A stretch of DNA of 64,000 bases from NCBI RefSeq assembly GCF_024362805.1, contig NZ_CP093299.1, positions 4,461,668-4,525,667 of the forward strand, read 5' to 3'. The notes below the pieces were generated by a model. That model had not been told where the DNA came from. It did not search any database and worked only from the letters and a program-made list of their open reading frames with translations. Position 1 is the stretch's first letter; each line of letters starts with the position of its first letter. Positions 53,874-64,000 of the stretch are shown piece by piece. The stretch comes from Salipaludibacillus sp. LMS25. Its GTDB lineage: Bacteria; Bacillota; Bacilli; Bacillales; Salisediminibacteriaceae. Made by a program: the position numbers and the translations under genes.

Positions 53874-54670
53874 TCTACTCTCTCTTGGCATTCAATGATT
53901 CCAAAATGGTATGTGGCAGATGGTCGTCTCTGCACGTTAAACCTAAACGCTTCAAAGCGCTCGCTGCGAAAATGATCTTTTAAGACGACCCTTTTTCGCG
54001 CCACCCTCGTTGCTTCCTGAATAACAGAAGGCGTTAAAGGCTCATAATTAGCATAGATGCGTAAAGGGGTAACACCGTCTGCATCGTTTACTTTATACTC
54101 AAACATTGGGTCAAAATATATCACGTCCACGCTATTATCAGGTTCCTTAAGTAACCACTCTAAATGGGCGCAATTTAAAACCGTAATCCGTCTCATCGCA
54201 TCATTAAGGGGCATAAAAGCTGATTTATACGACGCCAGTCCCTCTTTTACAATAAGAGAAATCACCTCTGACGTCTCAAGTGCTATGACTTTACCAGCTT
54301 CACCAACTGCCATGCTCGCCAGTTGGGCGTCAGCCCCCAATCCTAACGTAGCATCAACGACTCGATCACCTTTTTGAAGGCCACAAGCGTCAATAAGTGG
54401 ATCGCTTCCATGTTTCATCCAATGCTTAGCCCTAAACATGGCACTATTTGGATGAAAAAATAACGGGTCATCACGATGTGGATGATAAGCCTCAATCCGG
54501 TCATGTGAGACGACAAAGATCGTCGTGCTAAAGGTCTTTTTTAATAAGCTAATGGGCCGTTTATGACGTCTTTCGAATGGAAGTCCCCATTCATTCGCAA
54601 TTCTTTCTGCTTTTGCCATAACATGACATGAAGTCCGCCCCGGTGTTGTGACAATTCCTTTTAGAGTCAT
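53870..54670 (-). CDS. Class I SAM-dependent methyltransferase (RsmJ-like)
   Basis: A 266-residue methyltransferase. DRVVDATLGLGADAQLAS is the SAM-binding loop, VIALETSEVISLIV carries the acidic ribose ligand, and VDVIYFDPMFEY is the DPMF motif like the DPPF/NPPY of base or rRNA methyltransferases. The N-terminal third (TPGRTSCHVMAKAERIANE) is a separate small domain. It resembles RsmJ-type rRNA methylases. It sits between mutL and miaA and overlaps miaA; B. subtilis does not have it at this place. Start ATG 54670 follows AAAGGGAC. Confidence 0.82.
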   Translation of the reverse strand: MTLKGIVTTPGRTSCHVMAKAERIANEWGLPFERRHKRPISLLKKTFSTTIFVVSHDRIEAYHPHRDDPLFFHPNSAMFRAKHWMKHGSDPLIDACGLQKGDRVVDATLGLGADAQLASMAVGEAGKVIALETSEVISLIVKEGLASYKSAFMPLNDAMRRITVLNCAHLEWLLKEPDNSVDVIYFDPMFEYKVNDADGVTPLRIYANYEPLTPSVIQEATRVARKRVVLKDHFRSERFEAFRFNVQRRPSATYHFGIIECQERVE

Positions 54671-54691
54671 CGTAGTCCCTTTCAATTTTAG

Positions 54692-56614
54692 TTACATAAT
54701 TCGTTTAAACAGTCTTTCAATTTCATAAGTGGAGTAATGTATCATAATAGGGCGGCCATGCGGGCACGTGTACGGTTCATGACATGTACGTAAGGTTTCA
54801 AGGAGCTGGAACATCTCATCCTTCGTTAAATGTCGATTTGCTTTTATCGCTGCTTTACACGACATTAAAATAGCCGCTTCCTCTCTTAATTTCCCAATAT
54901 GAATGGTTCGCTCATTTTTTAATTGTTCTAGCATATCAGCTATTATTCCTTCTTCCTCTCCTTCAGGAAACCAAACAGGGCAGGATCTCACTATATACGT
55001 TTTCGTGCCAAAAGGTTCTAAGAAAAGACCAACTTGTTTTAATACATCATGATACTCATTAATTAACGCTTCTTCAGCCGCCGTCATTTCAAACGTCAGT
55101 GGTACTAGTAAATCTTGCACCCGAGTATCTGCTTCAGCAAGTTTATCGCGAAAGTACTCGTATTTAATACGTTCTTGTGCAGCGTGTTGATCAATCATAT
55201 ATAATCCTTGATCATTTTGTGCAAGAATATACGTGCCATGCAGTTGACCGATGGGATAAAGGACCGGCACCTCAGTATCAGATGTGTTATCTGGTGCATT
55301 ATCAATGGTAGCGCCCAGCCCTCGCTCTGTCCTACCTTCATTGTCAGCTAGTTCCCCCTCATGCTTGGCTTCAACGTTTTTATCAACTAGAGGACGGCGA
55401 GTATTTGTATGTGTCACACTAGTGTCAGGGTGCGATGATGCCCGTGTTTCGTGGACTGTCATAGCTGTATCTCCATCCGTTTCCCGGTCATCAGTTAAGA
55501 AACTTTCCTCTTTTTTCTCTTCAGAAGGGCGTGACTCTTCCCCTGTTGTTTCATGTTCAAAAATGAATGGTACTTGTTCAGATTTTGGGTGAGATACTCG
55601 CGCTGGCTTGGTCATATCAGGAATGAGTTGCACCTGTTTAAACGCATCTTGAATCATCGTAACTACTAACTCTTGCAACTGCGCCTCCTTACTAATTCGC
55701 ACTTCTAGCTTAGAAGGATGTACATTCACATCCAACAGAATGGGATTCATATCAATGTGTAAAATGGCGAGAGGGAATTTCCCAATAGGTAAAAGTGTAT
55801 GATAACCTTGTTGAATTGATTTCATGAGCGGATAATTTCTCACATAGCGCCCATTTAAGATCGTGGACATGTAAGACCTGTTAGACCGGGTAATTTCAGG
55901 CTTTGCAACAAAGCCCTTTACTGTGAAATCAAGTGATTCAGCCGAAACCTTGATGAGTTTTTTAGCTACCGACGAGCCATAAATGGCAGCTATCACCCGT
56001 TTTAGATCACCATTTCCCGTCGTTTGGAGTAATGTTTTTTCGTTATGAGTTAAAATAAATGATACATTAGGGTGAGAAAGGGCCATTCTATTTAATACAT
56101 CTGATATGTGTCCAAGCTCTGTATGAATCGTTTTTAAATATTTTAACCGAGCTGGTGTATTGAAGAATAAATCTGTCACAACGATCTCTGTGCCTTTACG
56201 GGGAGCCGTTGTGTTCCGATGTGTGATACGCCCCCCTTCAAGAGCCATTTCATATCCCTCTTGATGGCCAGTACTTGTCTTTATCAGGAGTCTAGACACT
56301 GATGCAATACTAGGAAGGGCTTCTCCCCGAAAACCGAGTGTTTTAATCCGGAACAAATCTTGATCATATTTAATTTTACTCGTAGCATGCCTGTCAAAAG
56401 CTGTTTCTACATCATCACTTTCAATGCCATCGCCGTCATCAAGAACGCGAATCGATGTAAAGCCCCCTTCTTCTATATCCACACGAATCACACGACTATT
56501 GGCGTCTATCGCATTTTCCACCAGTTCTTTCACGACTGAAGCTGGTCGTTCAACTACTTCACCCGCTGCTATTTTGTTGGATAAGTGATCATTCAGTTGA
56601 AAGATTTTAGCCAC
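54692..56614 (-). CDS. mutL: DNA mismatch repair protein MutL
   Basis: A 640-residue protein. N-terminal GHKL ATPase ([30 protein letters not shown]), an acidic variable linker (about 350-430), and a C-terminal dimerisation domain with the endonuclease motif [12 protein letters not shown], so it is a nicking MutL as in other Bacilli. It lies 15 bases after mutS and should be cotranscribed. ATG follows AGGAGGTGAG. Confidence 0.96.
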   Translation of the reverse strand: MAKIFQLNDHLSNKIAAGEVVERPASVVKELVENAIDANSRVIRVDIEEGGFTSIRVLDDGDGIESDDVETAFDRHATSKIKYDQDLFRIKTLGFRGEALPSIASVSRLLIKTSTGHQEGYEMALEGGRITHRNTTAPRKGTEIVVTDLFFNTPARLKYLKTIHTELGHISDVLNRMALSHPNVSFILTHNEKTLLQTTGNGDLKRVIAAIYGSSVAKKLIKVSAESLDFTVKGFVAKPEITRSNRSYMSTILNGRYVRNYPLMKSIQQGYHTLLPIGKFPLAILHIDMNPILLDVNVHPSKLEVRISKEAQLQELVVTMIQDAFKQVQLIPDMTKPARVSHPKSEQVPFIFEHETTGEESRPSEEKKEESFLTDDRETDGDTAMTVHETRASSHPDTSVTHTNTRRPLVDKNVEAKHEGELADNEGRTERGLGATIDNAPDNTSDTEVPVLYPIGQLHGTYILAQNDQGLYMIDQHAAQERIKYEYFRDKLAEADTRVQDLLVPLTFEMTAAEEALINEYHDVLKQVGLFLEPFGTKTYIVRSCPVWFPEGEEEGIIADMLEQLKNERTIHIGKLREEAAILMSCKAAIKANRHLTKDEMFQLLETLRTCHEPYTCPHGRPIMIHYSTYEIERLFKRIM

Positions 56615-56629
56615 ATTCTCACCTCCTTT

Positions 56630-59266
56630 TTAATGACTAAGTTTACGTTGCAATTTATCAAGTAATTGTATGGCTTCAATTGGACTTATATGGAGTAAAT
56701 TTACGGTTTCTAAATCATCAAGTACTTTTTTCTGTGTTTTTGTTAAGGTGTCTTTTTTAGCCGATGGTTTTTCACTGTCAGTTGGAAACAAGCTTAATTG
56801 GGTGGGCTGATTAGTCGCTTCTGTCTGGAAAAAAGACGTTCTGCTCTCTTTGTTTTCTTCTGATGCCTTCACCCGATGAGCTTGTAAGTCCAACTGTTCT
56901 TTTTCAAACTCCGCTAAAATAACTTTAGCACGGCTAATTAATTTATCAGGAAGCTCTGCTAATTCAGCAACGTAAATACCATAACTTCGATCAGCCGCGC
57001 CGTCGACAACTTTATGTAAAAAGACGACGGTCCCATTTTCCTCTTTTGCCGATACGTGTACGTTTTTAAGTTTCGGCAAATCATTTTCTAAATGTGTCAG
57101 CTCATGGTAGTGGGTAGAAAATAACGTCTTCGCTCCGATCTCATCATGAATGTATTCAATAATTGCCTGAGCCAAGGACATGCCATCATACGTCGATGTT
57201 CCCCGTCCAATTTCATCTAACAAAATTAAACTATTTCTCGTAGACTTTGAAACAGCATGTTTTGTTTCCAGCATTTCCACCATGAAGGTGCTTTGCCCGT
57301 GAGCAAGGTCATCTGCCGCACCGATTCTCGTAAAAATTTGATCAAAGATAGGTAACTCTGCATACGTAGCTGGTACATAGCAACCTGTTTGAGCCATGAC
57401 AGAGATTAACGCTAATTGGCGCATATACGTACTTTTACCAGCCATGTTAGGTCCGGTAATTAACAGTAACTCTCGATCGTCACCAAGCACGATATCGTTT
57501 GCCACATAGTCCCCTTCATCAATCATTTTTTCTACAACTGGATGCCTCCCTTCACGGATGTCCACATTTCCAGCAAGCTTTAATTCTGGTTTCACATAAC
57601 GATGTTTCTCAGCCACTTCTGCAAAGCTCTGTAGAACGTCAAAAATACTAATCACATTTGCCAGTTGTTGCAATGGCCGAATAAACGCTTTGACTTGTTC
57701 ACGAATAGCCATAAATAATTCATACTCTAATTTACCGCTCTTTTCTTCGGCTTCTAAAATAAGAGCTTCTTTTTCTTTTAAATCCTCTGTAATAAAACGT
57801 TCTGCATTCGTTAATGTTTGTTTCCGCTCATAACGCCCTTCAGGCAATTGTGGTAAATTGGGCTTTGTCACTTCTATATAATAACCAAACACTTTGTTAA
57901 AACCTACTTTTAGTGACTTGATGCCAGTCAATTCTTTCTCTTGCTTTTCAAGGGCTGCTATCCACGCTTTCCCGTTTCTCATTGCATTTCTGTAATCATC
58001 AAGCTGATCGGAATAGTGATCTTTAATAACGCCACCCTCTGTTATACTCACTGGACAATTTTCTTCTATACTCGTTTCAAGAAGGTCTCGTAATTCACTA
58101 CAATCACTGATGTTTTGCATTAACGAGTTGGCATAAGAGCTGTTTAATTCACGCAACGTCTTAAAGATCTCTGGTATTTTTTCAAGGGATTTTTTTAGTT
58201 GAATAAGGTCTCTTCCATTCACATTTCCAAATGCCACACGACCTGATAGTCGTTCCAAGTCGTAGATTCCTTGCAGCTGCTCTTGTAACGATTCTCGCTC
58301 AAAAAAATGCTCTATTAACTTATCAACGAGCTCGTGCCTATTTTCTATCATTCGCTTATTTAGCAGAGGCCGCTCAATCCATTGTTTGAGCATACGGCCA
58401 CCCATAGCCGTTTCTGTTTGATCTAACACCCATAGCAATGAGCCCTGCTTTTTTTTGTCGATTAACGTCTCTACGAGCTCAAGATTCCGTTTTGAGTGGG
58501 CATCCATTGACATGTATTCTTGTGGTAAATAATAGACCGCTTGTTGTAAATGCTCGAGTGAACGTTTTGTCGTTCGCTGTAAATAGCGAATGAGCTGATA
58601 ACACGTTTCTTTAATTTTCCCCTCTGATAGCGTGTCTACTAATGGTACCGCTTCATCAACTGGCTCAGTGTGATCTTCAAAAGAAAGCGTCACCTTCAAT
58701 CTCACTTCAAATGTTTGCTGTTTTTCCATAGCTAAACTACTAGGAATAATGACTTCCTTCGGCCGATACCCTGTCATTTCATTAAGGAGCTCCTCGAAAT
58801 CATTAAGAAGTGTCACCTTAAATTCACCTGTCGTCATATCCACCGCTGCTAACCCTATCTCCTCTCCTTCAAAAGGAGTTACTGATAGGAGGTAATTATT
58901 CTCATTATCATGGATGGCTTGTCCTTCCATCACAGTGCCCGGTGTAATAATTTGGACCACTTCTCGTTTAACCACACCTTTTGCCATTGCTGGGTCTTCT
59001 GTTTGTTCACAAATAGCCACTTTGTAGCCTTTTTCAATCAGCTGAGCTATGTAATGCTCGGCTGAATGGTAGGGAACACCACACATAGGGATACGGTCTT
59101 CCCCTTTTCCCCGAGCTGTTAACGTAATTTCTAATTCTTTTGCAGCTTTTTTGGCATCATCATAAAACATCTCATAAAAATCGCCTAAGCGAAAAAATAA
59201 AAAGGCATCTTCGTAATCCGCCTTAATTCGTAAATATTGCTCCATCATCGGCGTTGTTGCAGCCAT
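56630..59266 (-). CDS. mutS: DNA mismatch repair protein MutS
   Basis: An 878-residue mismatch sensor. The mismatch-binding wedge is in DAFLFFRLGDFYEMFYDDAK (Phe-x-Glu), then connector, lever and clamp domains, and a C-terminal ATPase with Walker A GPNMAGKSTY and Walker B ILLDEIGRGTSTYDG. The tail has the short QLSLF beta-clamp-like motif (about residue 827). Start ATG 59266 (MAATTPMMEQY) fits B. subtilis; ATG 59275 is in frame but close to the GTGGATGA site. Confidence 0.96.
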   Translation of the reverse strand: MAATTPMMEQYLRIKADYEDAFLFFRLGDFYEMFYDDAKKAAKELEITLTARGKGEDRIPMCGVPYHSAEHYIAQLIEKGYKVAICEQTEDPAMAKGVVKREVVQIITPGTVMEGQAIHDNENNYLLSVTPFEGEEIGLAAVDMTTGEFKVTLLNDFEELLNEMTGYRPKEVIIPSSLAMEKQQTFEVRLKVTLSFEDHTEPVDEAVPLVDTLSEGKIKETCYQLIRYLQRTTKRSLEHLQQAVYYLPQEYMSMDAHSKRNLELVETLIDKKKQGSLLWVLDQTETAMGGRMLKQWIERPLLNKRMIENRHELVDKLIEHFFERESLQEQLQGIYDLERLSGRVAFGNVNGRDLIQLKKSLEKIPEIFKTLRELNSSYANSLMQNISDCSELRDLLETSIEENCPVSITEGGVIKDHYSDQLDDYRNAMRNGKAWIAALEKQEKELTGIKSLKVGFNKVFGYYIEVTKPNLPQLPEGRYERKQTLTNAERFITEDLKEKEALILEAEEKSGKLEYELFMAIREQVKAFIRPLQQLANVISIFDVLQSFAEVAEKHRYVKPELKLAGNVDIREGRHPVVEKMIDEGDYVANDIVLGDDRELLLITGPNMAGKSTYMRQLALISVMAQTGCYVPATYAELPIFDQIFTRIGAADDLAHGQSTFMVEMLETKHAVSKSTRNSLILLDEIGRGTSTYDGMSLAQAIIEYIHDEIGAKTLFSTHYHELTHLENDLPKLKNVHVSAKEENGTVVFLHKVVDGAADRSYGIYVAELAELPDKLISRAKVILAEFEKEQLDLQAHRVKASEENKESRTSFFQTEATNQPTQLSLFPTDSEKPSAKKDTLTKTQKKVLDDLETVNLLHISPIEAIQLLDKLQRKLSH

Positions 59267-59518
59267 CGTTATCATCCACTTTCACTTCATCAAGTTTTCT
59301 GCTTTTTATACGGATACATTATAACATATAGGAAGCTTTGTTTTAATGCTTCCTATAAAGACACTTAGAATGTTTTCCCCTTAAATTTAGGACATAAAGC
59401 GAACAAAACGGTGGGTTATACCATTAAATGAGCAACATGCAAAGGCCTTAGACACGACGTCACTAAGCTGGTTACTTTTTAACTCCCTACGGACCTTTCA
59501 CATAACAATCCTCCCTAT

Positions 59519-59557
59519 AACAAAAGCAACACCTGCTTGACGTGGCAAGTGTTGCTC
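59519..59557 (-). terminator. Terminator of cotE
   Basis: AGCAACAC pairs with GTGTTGCT around an imperfect CTTG/CAAG inner stem and runs into TTTTGTTATAG on the minus strand. Confidence 0.75.
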
Positions 59558-59565
59558 ATTAAGAG

Positions 59566-60132
59566 CTATTCTTCAATTTCCCCTGTGAGAAAATTCGGAT
59601 CAAGGTCCTCAAATTCTTCATCTTCTATCGTTTCTTCCCACAGTTCTTCATCCCATTCATCTGATGTACCATCTGGGTTAACTTGAACAGCCATTTTTGT
59701 TTCCCCTATCACTTCCACGAGGAATTCCCTTTCCACTTGAACGTCTACGTCCCTTCCATTTGATGCAATTAAAGCTTCCAGTGTGTTAGGCTGCTGAATA
59801 GTCCGGGCAATCACTTCTAGATCCTCGGAAAGAATATCACTTTCTTGCATAACTAGCGGGATGACATCTGAATAGGCCACGGTTTCTGTGGCAACATTCG
59901 TTTTAGTATTGCCAGAATAGGAATACCATATGTTAATATCGTAATTCCCTGAAATCTCCACAGCATCTCCTTTTTTTGCTGACGTATATTTGTGGTTAAT
60001 GATCCAGCAGCCTAAAATACTTGCCGGCTGATCTTCCGGTGTAATCGTATGCTTTGTTTCGGAAAATTTACGGCCTTTTCCGCAGACAGCCTTCGTAATG
60101 ATTTCTCTAAATTGTACTTCTTTCTCTGACAT
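59566..60132 (-). CDS. cotE: Outer spore coat morphogenetic protein CotE
   Basis: A 188-residue protein that directs outer coat assembly in the mother cell. [34 protein letters not shown] and [10 protein letters not shown] are conserved CotE stretches; the C-terminus is acidic ([13 protein letters not shown]) as in B. subtilis (181 residues). Start ATG 60132 follows GAGGAGGG. It lies in the usual ricA-cotE-mutS order. Confidence 0.95.
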   Translation of the reverse strand: MSEKEVQFREIITKAVCGKGRKFSETKHTITPEDQPASILGCWIINHKYTSAKKGDAVEISGNYDINIWYSYSGNTKTNVATETVAYSDVIPLVMQESDILSEDLEVIARTIQQPNTLEALIASNGRDVDVQVEREFLVEVIGETKMAVQVNPDGTSDEWDEELWEETIEDEEFEDLDPNFLTGEIEE

Positions 60133-60204
60133 CAATTTCCCTCCTCGCACATTAATGAACCATTTGTGTTGTTGCACCTTCTGTAACAAGACCATTTCTT
60201 TTTC

Positions 60205-60212
60205 ATCGTATG
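60205..60212 (-). promoter_or_regulatory. Sigma-E-like -10 element upstream of cotE
   Basis: On the minus strand CATACGAT resembles the sigma-E -10 (CATACANT), about 73 bases before the cotE ATG; a matching -35 is weak. cotE is sigma-E dependent in B. subtilis. The rest of 60133-60414 shows nothing more. Confidence 0.35.
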
Positions 60213-60414
60213 CATGACAAACGTCTAATGTGCCACTATTATTTCCACACGGCCAACTATGACCTATACTCGTATCATGAGTTCAATTATGTATATGTGG
60301 TTATTTTAAAAAACATGAGAAAATTTTAAGAAAACACATGTTTTTTTGCCAGTAAGAAGAAAATATTTTTCCAATTAGCATTGAGACATTAAATTTACGT
60401 GAGGAGAGAAGTCT

Positions 60415-60445
60415 TAAAAGAGCCGCTTTCCGAAGAAAGCGGCTC
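60415..60445 (-). terminator. Terminator of miaB-ricA
   Basis: AGCCGCTTTC, loop, GAAAGCGGCT, then TTTTA on the minus strand: a ten-pair perfect stem. Confidence 0.88.
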
Positions 60446-60451
60446 TTTATC

Positions 60452-60880
60452 CTACTGACAGGATTTAGAGTTGAATGGACTTTTTGTCGTCGTACCTTTC
60501 AACAGATCTCCCCCTGTCGATTCAATAATCTTAGTTGTCACTGTGTTGGAAATCGTATGACTAACCATCTGTAACAGCTGATTTACTTCTGTTTGGGATT
60601 GCTTAAATTCTCTCACAAGCGGAATCTCATCTAGCTCATCTTGTAAAGCATCAATTTTATCTTCTATCGCTTTCAGCGCCTTGGTTTTTTGGTAATGCTT
60701 CAAATTCACCGCTTCTTTTTGCAACGATTTTATTTGTGCAATGAGTTCTTGTACACGCAAATGCTCGTTAATTTGCCCTTCAGCTCGTTTAAAGAAGTCC
60801 ACTTCTTCGGTTTCAGCAATCATGGCTGCTAATTCTCTCGCTTTTAATGTAATATCTTTCTTAGAATATAGTTGCCCCAT
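60452..60880 (-). CDS. ricA: RicA (YmcA), subunit of the RicAFT complex
   Basis: A 142-residue helical protein; EEVDFFKRAEGQINEHLRVQ, AVNLKHYQKTKALK and TISNTVTTKIIESTGGDLL match B. subtilis YmcA, which with YaaT and YlbF forms an Fe-S complex that stimulates RNase Y processing and the Spo0A phosphorelay. The single C-terminal Cys near SKSCQ is kept. Start ATG lies next to the miaB stop. Confidence 0.93.
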   Translation of the reverse strand: MGQLYSKKDITLKARELAAMIAETEEVDFFKRAEGQINEHLRVQELIAQIKSLQKEAVNLKHYQKTKALKAIEDKIDALQDELDEIPLVREFKQSQTEVNQLLQMVSHTISNTVTTKIIESTGGDLLKGTTTKSPFNSKSCQ

Positions 60881-62425
60881 TTATTTCACCTCTACTATTT
60901 CTGTCACTTCACCGTTAAGGGACCATGTTTTAGCTTCAGTGATTTTAACGTGAATCAGTTCACCGATAGCTGATTTTGGGCCTCTGAAGTTAACTAATCG
61001 GTTCGTGCGGGTCCTCCCCATTAAAACATCGGGATTTTTCTTGCTTTCACCTTCTACAAGAACTTCCACTACCGTGCCTTCATACGCTTTATTTTTACGT
61101 GCTGACATCTCGTTCACTAACGCATTTAATCGCTGAAGTCTATCTTTTTTCACTTCCATTGGTACATTATCTACCATTTTAGCAGCTGGTGTGCCTTCTC
61201 GTGGTGAATAAATGTACGTGTAAGCACTATCGTAATCCATTTCTTCCATTAAAGATAGCGTGTCTTGAAATTGCTCCTCTGTTTCATTCGGGAAGCCAAC
61301 AATAATATCGGTCGTGAACGATGCGTGAGGGATCGCTTTTTTAATCTTTTTCGCTAATGTTACATAATGATCACGTGTATATTTACGTGCCATCAATTTT
61401 AAGACATCACTATTACCGCTTTGGACAGGTAAATGAATGTGTTCGACTAAATTTCCGCCTTTCGCAAGTACTTCAATGAGATGATCATCAAAATCTCGAG
61501 GATGACTTGTCGTAAATCGTACGCGAGGAATATCAATTTTTCGTATTTCATCCATTAAGTCGCCTAATCCGTAAGCCATGTCTTCTAGGTCTTTTCCATA
61601 GGCATTGACATTCTGACCAAGTAATGTGATTTCTTTATACCCGTTACGAGCTAAATGGCGGACTTCTTCAATAATATCTTCTGGACGCCTGCTTCGTTCT
61701 TTACCACGTGTATAAGGGACAATACAATACGTACAAAATTTATCACAGCCGTACATAATATTAACCCAGCCTTGAAACTTCCCTCTACGGGCCCGTGGCA
61801 TATTTTCAATGATATCACCTTCTTTAGACCACACTTCAACGACCATTTCTTTATTAAAAATTGCATTTTTAAGTAGCTCAGGTAAACGATGAATATTATG
61901 TGTTCCAAAAATGAGATCGACGTGCTGATGCTTTTGTAAAATTTTGTTTACAACAGATTCTTCTTGGGACATACAACCACAAACACCGACGATAAGCCCA
62001 GGGTTATCTCGTTTCATCGGCTTCAAGTTCCCAATCTCACCGAATACTTTATTCTCAGCATTTTCACGGATCGCACAGGTGTTTAATAAAATCACATCCG
62101 CATCGTCCGTTAAGGTTGTTGATTCAAAACCCATAGATAATAAGATGCCAGCCATGTTTTCTGAATCATGTTCGTTCATCTGACATCCATACGTTCGAAT
62201 GAGGAATTTTTTCCCTTTGCCAATACCCTTCATATCTTCTGGAATATCAAAATCATAATGCACAGAAATATCTTCTTTACCGCGTTTCTTTGCCTGTTTT
62301 AAATCAGGTGGCACAAAAGTTGTTTGGAAATATTGGGAGTAATCCTTTTCCTTAACGGATTTTTTGTCCGCAGAAGAAGTCTCCTCCATTACTTTCGTTT
62401 GCTGTTTACGCTGTTCTTCGTTCAT
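60881..62425 (-). CDS. miaB: tRNA-2-methylthio-N6-dimethylallyladenosine synthase MiaB
   Basis: A 514-residue radical-SAM methylthiotransferase acting after MiaA on A37. N-terminal UPF0004 domain with its cluster Cys residues in [23 protein letters not shown] and CGCMSQEE; radical-SAM CxxxCxxC in [19 protein letters not shown]-terminal TRAM domain. The about 65-residue N-terminal extension is as in B. subtilis. ATG follows AAAGGAGTAGG. First gene of miaB-ricA. Confidence 0.96.
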   Translation of the reverse strand: MNEEQRKQQTKVMEETSSADKKSVKEKDYSQYFQTTFVPPDLKQAKKRGKEDISVHYDFDIPEDMKGIGKGKKFLIRTYGCQMNEHDSENMAGILLSMGFESTTLTDDADVILLNTCAIRENAENKVFGEIGNLKPMKRDNPGLIVGVCGCMSQEESVVNKILQKHQHVDLIFGTHNIHRLPELLKNAIFNKEMVVEVWSKEGDIIENMPRARRGKFQGWVNIMYGCDKFCTYCIVPYTRGKERSRRPEDIIEEVRHLARNGYKEITLLGQNVNAYGKDLEDMAYGLGDLMDEIRKIDIPRVRFTTSHPRDFDDHLIEVLAKGGNLVEHIHLPVQSGNSDVLKLMARKYTRDHYVTLAKKIKKAIPHASFTTDIIVGFPNETEEQFQDTLSLMEEMDYDSAYTYIYSPREGTPAAKMVDNVPMEVKKDRLQRLNALVNEMSARKNKAYEGTVVEVLVEGESKKNPDVLMGRTRTNRLVNFRGPKSAIGELIHVKITEAKTWSLNGEVTEIVEVK

Positions 62426-62859
62426 ATATTATCCTACTCCTTTAAAGCAAGTTCTTTATGAAAAAACCACAATGTCTTTTCAGTATAGACACTTACTTTT
62501 AAAATAACCCACAACCTCTTATTATAAAGGCTGATACTAGGTTACACAACCCAAGTATACAAAAGAGCAAAGCCTATTTTAATACATCAAAGAGCAGGAA
62601 ATTGTATTAAAAATGTAATACAGAGACACATAGCTTTTTAACTAATGAACCATTAGTATTGCATAAATGTTGTTTAAATTTCCAGACCCAAACTTCTTAG
62701 TATTTAGAGTCAAAAAGATAAATACCCAACTAAAGGTGGCTCTGTCCATTTGGTGATTATTTTACAAAAAGACTGGTACGACGACGACAAACCCCTTTAA
62801 GAAATGCCTTTTCCTTCAATCATTCGAACCCAAATATGCGTGGATTTCCACAGTGCAGA

Positions 62860-63075
62860 CCTTTAGATTTGCACTAAAACATGCAAACAAAAGACAGTTA
62901 AGTGCGATAAATACTTGGGTTTTGGATCGCCCATTCGTTATTGATCCACTTGGGAAATAATTCGATGACCGAGCGAGATATATCCATCTCTGAAATGTGT
63001 TTGGCGCTTAAATCAAATCGATTGGTGTAATTGCACCCTCTTTTAAATATGGTAATCGTTTGGAGGATCAGGTTA
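62860..63075 (-). pseudogene. Unidentified coding relic in the miaB-gerB gap
   Basis: A minus-strand frame of about 48 codons without a start (RFDLSAKHISEMDISRSV, ELFPKWINNEWAIQNPSIYR) ends at a stop near 62903, with further broken frames beyond. The amino-acid composition looks like real protein, but I do not recognise it. Nothing else coding is visible in 62426-63095. Confidence 0.3.
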
Positions 63076-63095
63076 AGAACCTAATTCTGAGAAAT

Positions 63096-63385
63096 AGGCG
63101 GAGAAAATTCTCTTAAATAGTCATTAGCAATGATAATAGCTTAAATAGACGGAGAGATTCCGCCTATTGACTCAGAAAATCTAAAAATGGCTCGTTTCGC
63201 TTTGTATAATCGGAAAATTTCCCCCTATATTCCCAAAAATGAGCTCTCTTCAGTATCTAACCGAAGAATCTCCGCTTATTTTACTCTCACTAATGACTTG
63301 ATTATTGACAAGATTTCTTATTTTAAAGGTAAAGAGTGGAATAAGTGTTGCATTGCTAACGAGAAGATAACCCCTTATAAGATAT
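63096..63385. repeat. Short interspersed repeat array, five units
   Basis: Units of about 20 bases with the core CGGAGAAATTCnCCnnTA recur at about 63100, 63149, 63208, 63262 and 63360, with spacers of roughly 50-95 bases. The unit is partly palindromic (GGCGGA / TCCGCC, clearest at 63149-63165). Spacers differ in length and sequence. An open frame through it (63187-63387) repeats KISPY, RISAYF and KITPY only because of the units. Confidence 0.5.
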
Positions 63386-63775
63386 GAAATACTGGTCTGA
63401 TCTACACTTCAATTCTCATCTATCATCTTTTTTGAGCTACATACTTTTTTCATAAGGACAAAAAGAAGCATTCTGTATCTCTTTCCCCTTCCTAAATTCG
63501 CTCCTGTTACCGGTCTTCTTCTTGTCTAATAGACGTGTGACTTCTTTGGAACCTCGTTTAAATGCTCACTTTGTCACTTGTAATAAAAATAAGTCAACGT
63601 GGGGAAAATGAAAAGGAATGGGCACCCTCATAATGGTTTGCAAATGGCTGGCACTGGAAAAAGACGTTCCTTAAACATAGCGAGAAAAAGAGAATGACAG
63701 ACCTTTTAAACCGTTCTTTATAACAAACTTCAAAAGTGAAAAACGTTATGTTTAAGGAAGGAGGAGAAACGGCCG

Positions 63776-64000
63776 ATGGAGCGCATTTCAAATAGTCAAA
63801 TTTTTGTTTTAGTATTAGCATTTCTAATCGGGAGTACCACGTTATTTGCTTTAGGGATAGGAGCTGGAAAAGATGCGTGGCTAGTTATTTTGTTGGAAGG
63901 AGTAATAGGGGGAGGACTGTTATGGGTCTATACCCAGTTCCCTAAGTTATACCCTCATCAGCCATTTTCTTACATTCTAGAACAAATAATCGGAAAAAAA
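63776..64000 (+). CDS. Spore germination protein, GerB/endospore permease family (5' part)
   Basis: The first 75 codons, running off the window. MERISNSQIFVLVLAFLIGS with TTLFALGIGAGKDAWLVILL and GLLWVYTQFPKLYP match the start of GerAB-type permease subunits of nutrient germinant receptors. ATG follows GGAAGGAGGAG. The missing part should contain about eight more membrane segments; gerA- and gerC-type genes probably lie outside the window. Confidence 0.87.
   Translation, partial: MERISNSQIFVLVLAFLIGSTTLFALGIGAGKDAWLVILLEGVIGGGLLWVYTQFPKLYPHQPFSYILEQIIGKK

Noticed and set aside
63096..63385. Possible CRISPR array
   Set aside because: Units are diverged, spacer lengths are irregular (about 50-95 bases) and there are no cas genes.
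63187..63387. 66-codon frame with internal KISPY/RISAYF/KITPY repeats
   Set aside because: The repeats come from the DNA repeat units in the region; there is no ribosome site, so it is probably not a protein.

Overview
The window is chromosomal DNA from a low-GC, endospore-forming Bacillaceae, probably one of the alkaliphilic or haloalkaliphilic Bacillus relatives; I infer the group and cannot name the genus. The evidence is two blocks of Bacillus subtilis-like gene order: lexA / yneA-yneB-ynzC-tkt-sirA-yneF / ccdC / yneK (about 14.4-26.7 kb), and miaB-ricA-cotE-mutS-mutL-[methyltransferase]-miaA-hfq-spoVK-hflX-ynbB-glnA (about 62.4-47.3 kb, minus strand). Sporulation genes (cotE, spoVK, sirA, ricA, a gerB-type gene), purine-rich ribosome binding sites and GTG/TTG starts fit this.

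Layout. 0.4-3.8 kb: a quinone-type ring-cleaving dioxygenase and a DASS carboxylate transporter with a cre-like site. 4.4-12.3 kb: an uncharacterised cell-envelope cluster with two paralogous secreted proteins, a lipoprotein, two ABC permease subunits, an ABC ATPase, a membrane-anchored protein, then an AgrC-like sensor kinase and a LytTR response regulator without AgrB/AgrD. LytTR-style direct repeats sit upstream of both secreted-protein genes. 12.7-26.7 kb: dacC, yneK, ccdC, copper genes csoR-copZ, a BmrCD-type heterodimeric ABC exporter, and the yneF-sirA-tkt-ynzC-yneB-yneA / lexA region with three SOS boxes. 26.8-28.5 kb: an SOS-boxed Y-family polymerase and a catalase C-terminal relic. 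28.7-34.8 kb: a GNAT enzyme, a formate/nitrite channel, and an assimilatory or ammonifying nitrite reductase operon nirB-nirD-uroporphyrinogen methyltransferase/HemD fusion under two FNR-type palindromes.

35.6-47.3 kb is an accessory island: a graveyard of LXG-type polymorphic toxins. Toxin genes are frameshifted, stopped or cut to C-terminal fragments, while about six presumed immunity genes (SUKH, SUFU/YqcF and unassigned types) remain open with good starts. Fragments of an endolysin-type peptidoglycan-binding gene and its terminator recur between cassettes, and the 3' end of glnA is duplicated at 42.8 kb. The right half of the island holds a Xre regulator, small proteins and one intact Sec-secreted HNH nuclease with an adjacent SUKH gene.

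The intergenic regions carry a modular family of hairpin repeats (types A and B share a CAATCAGTGGG hairpin). One copy supplies the C-terminal codons and stop of the sensor kinase. The best candidates for undescribed biology are the secreted-protein/ABC/AgrCA cluster and the immunity-rich, toxin-poor island.
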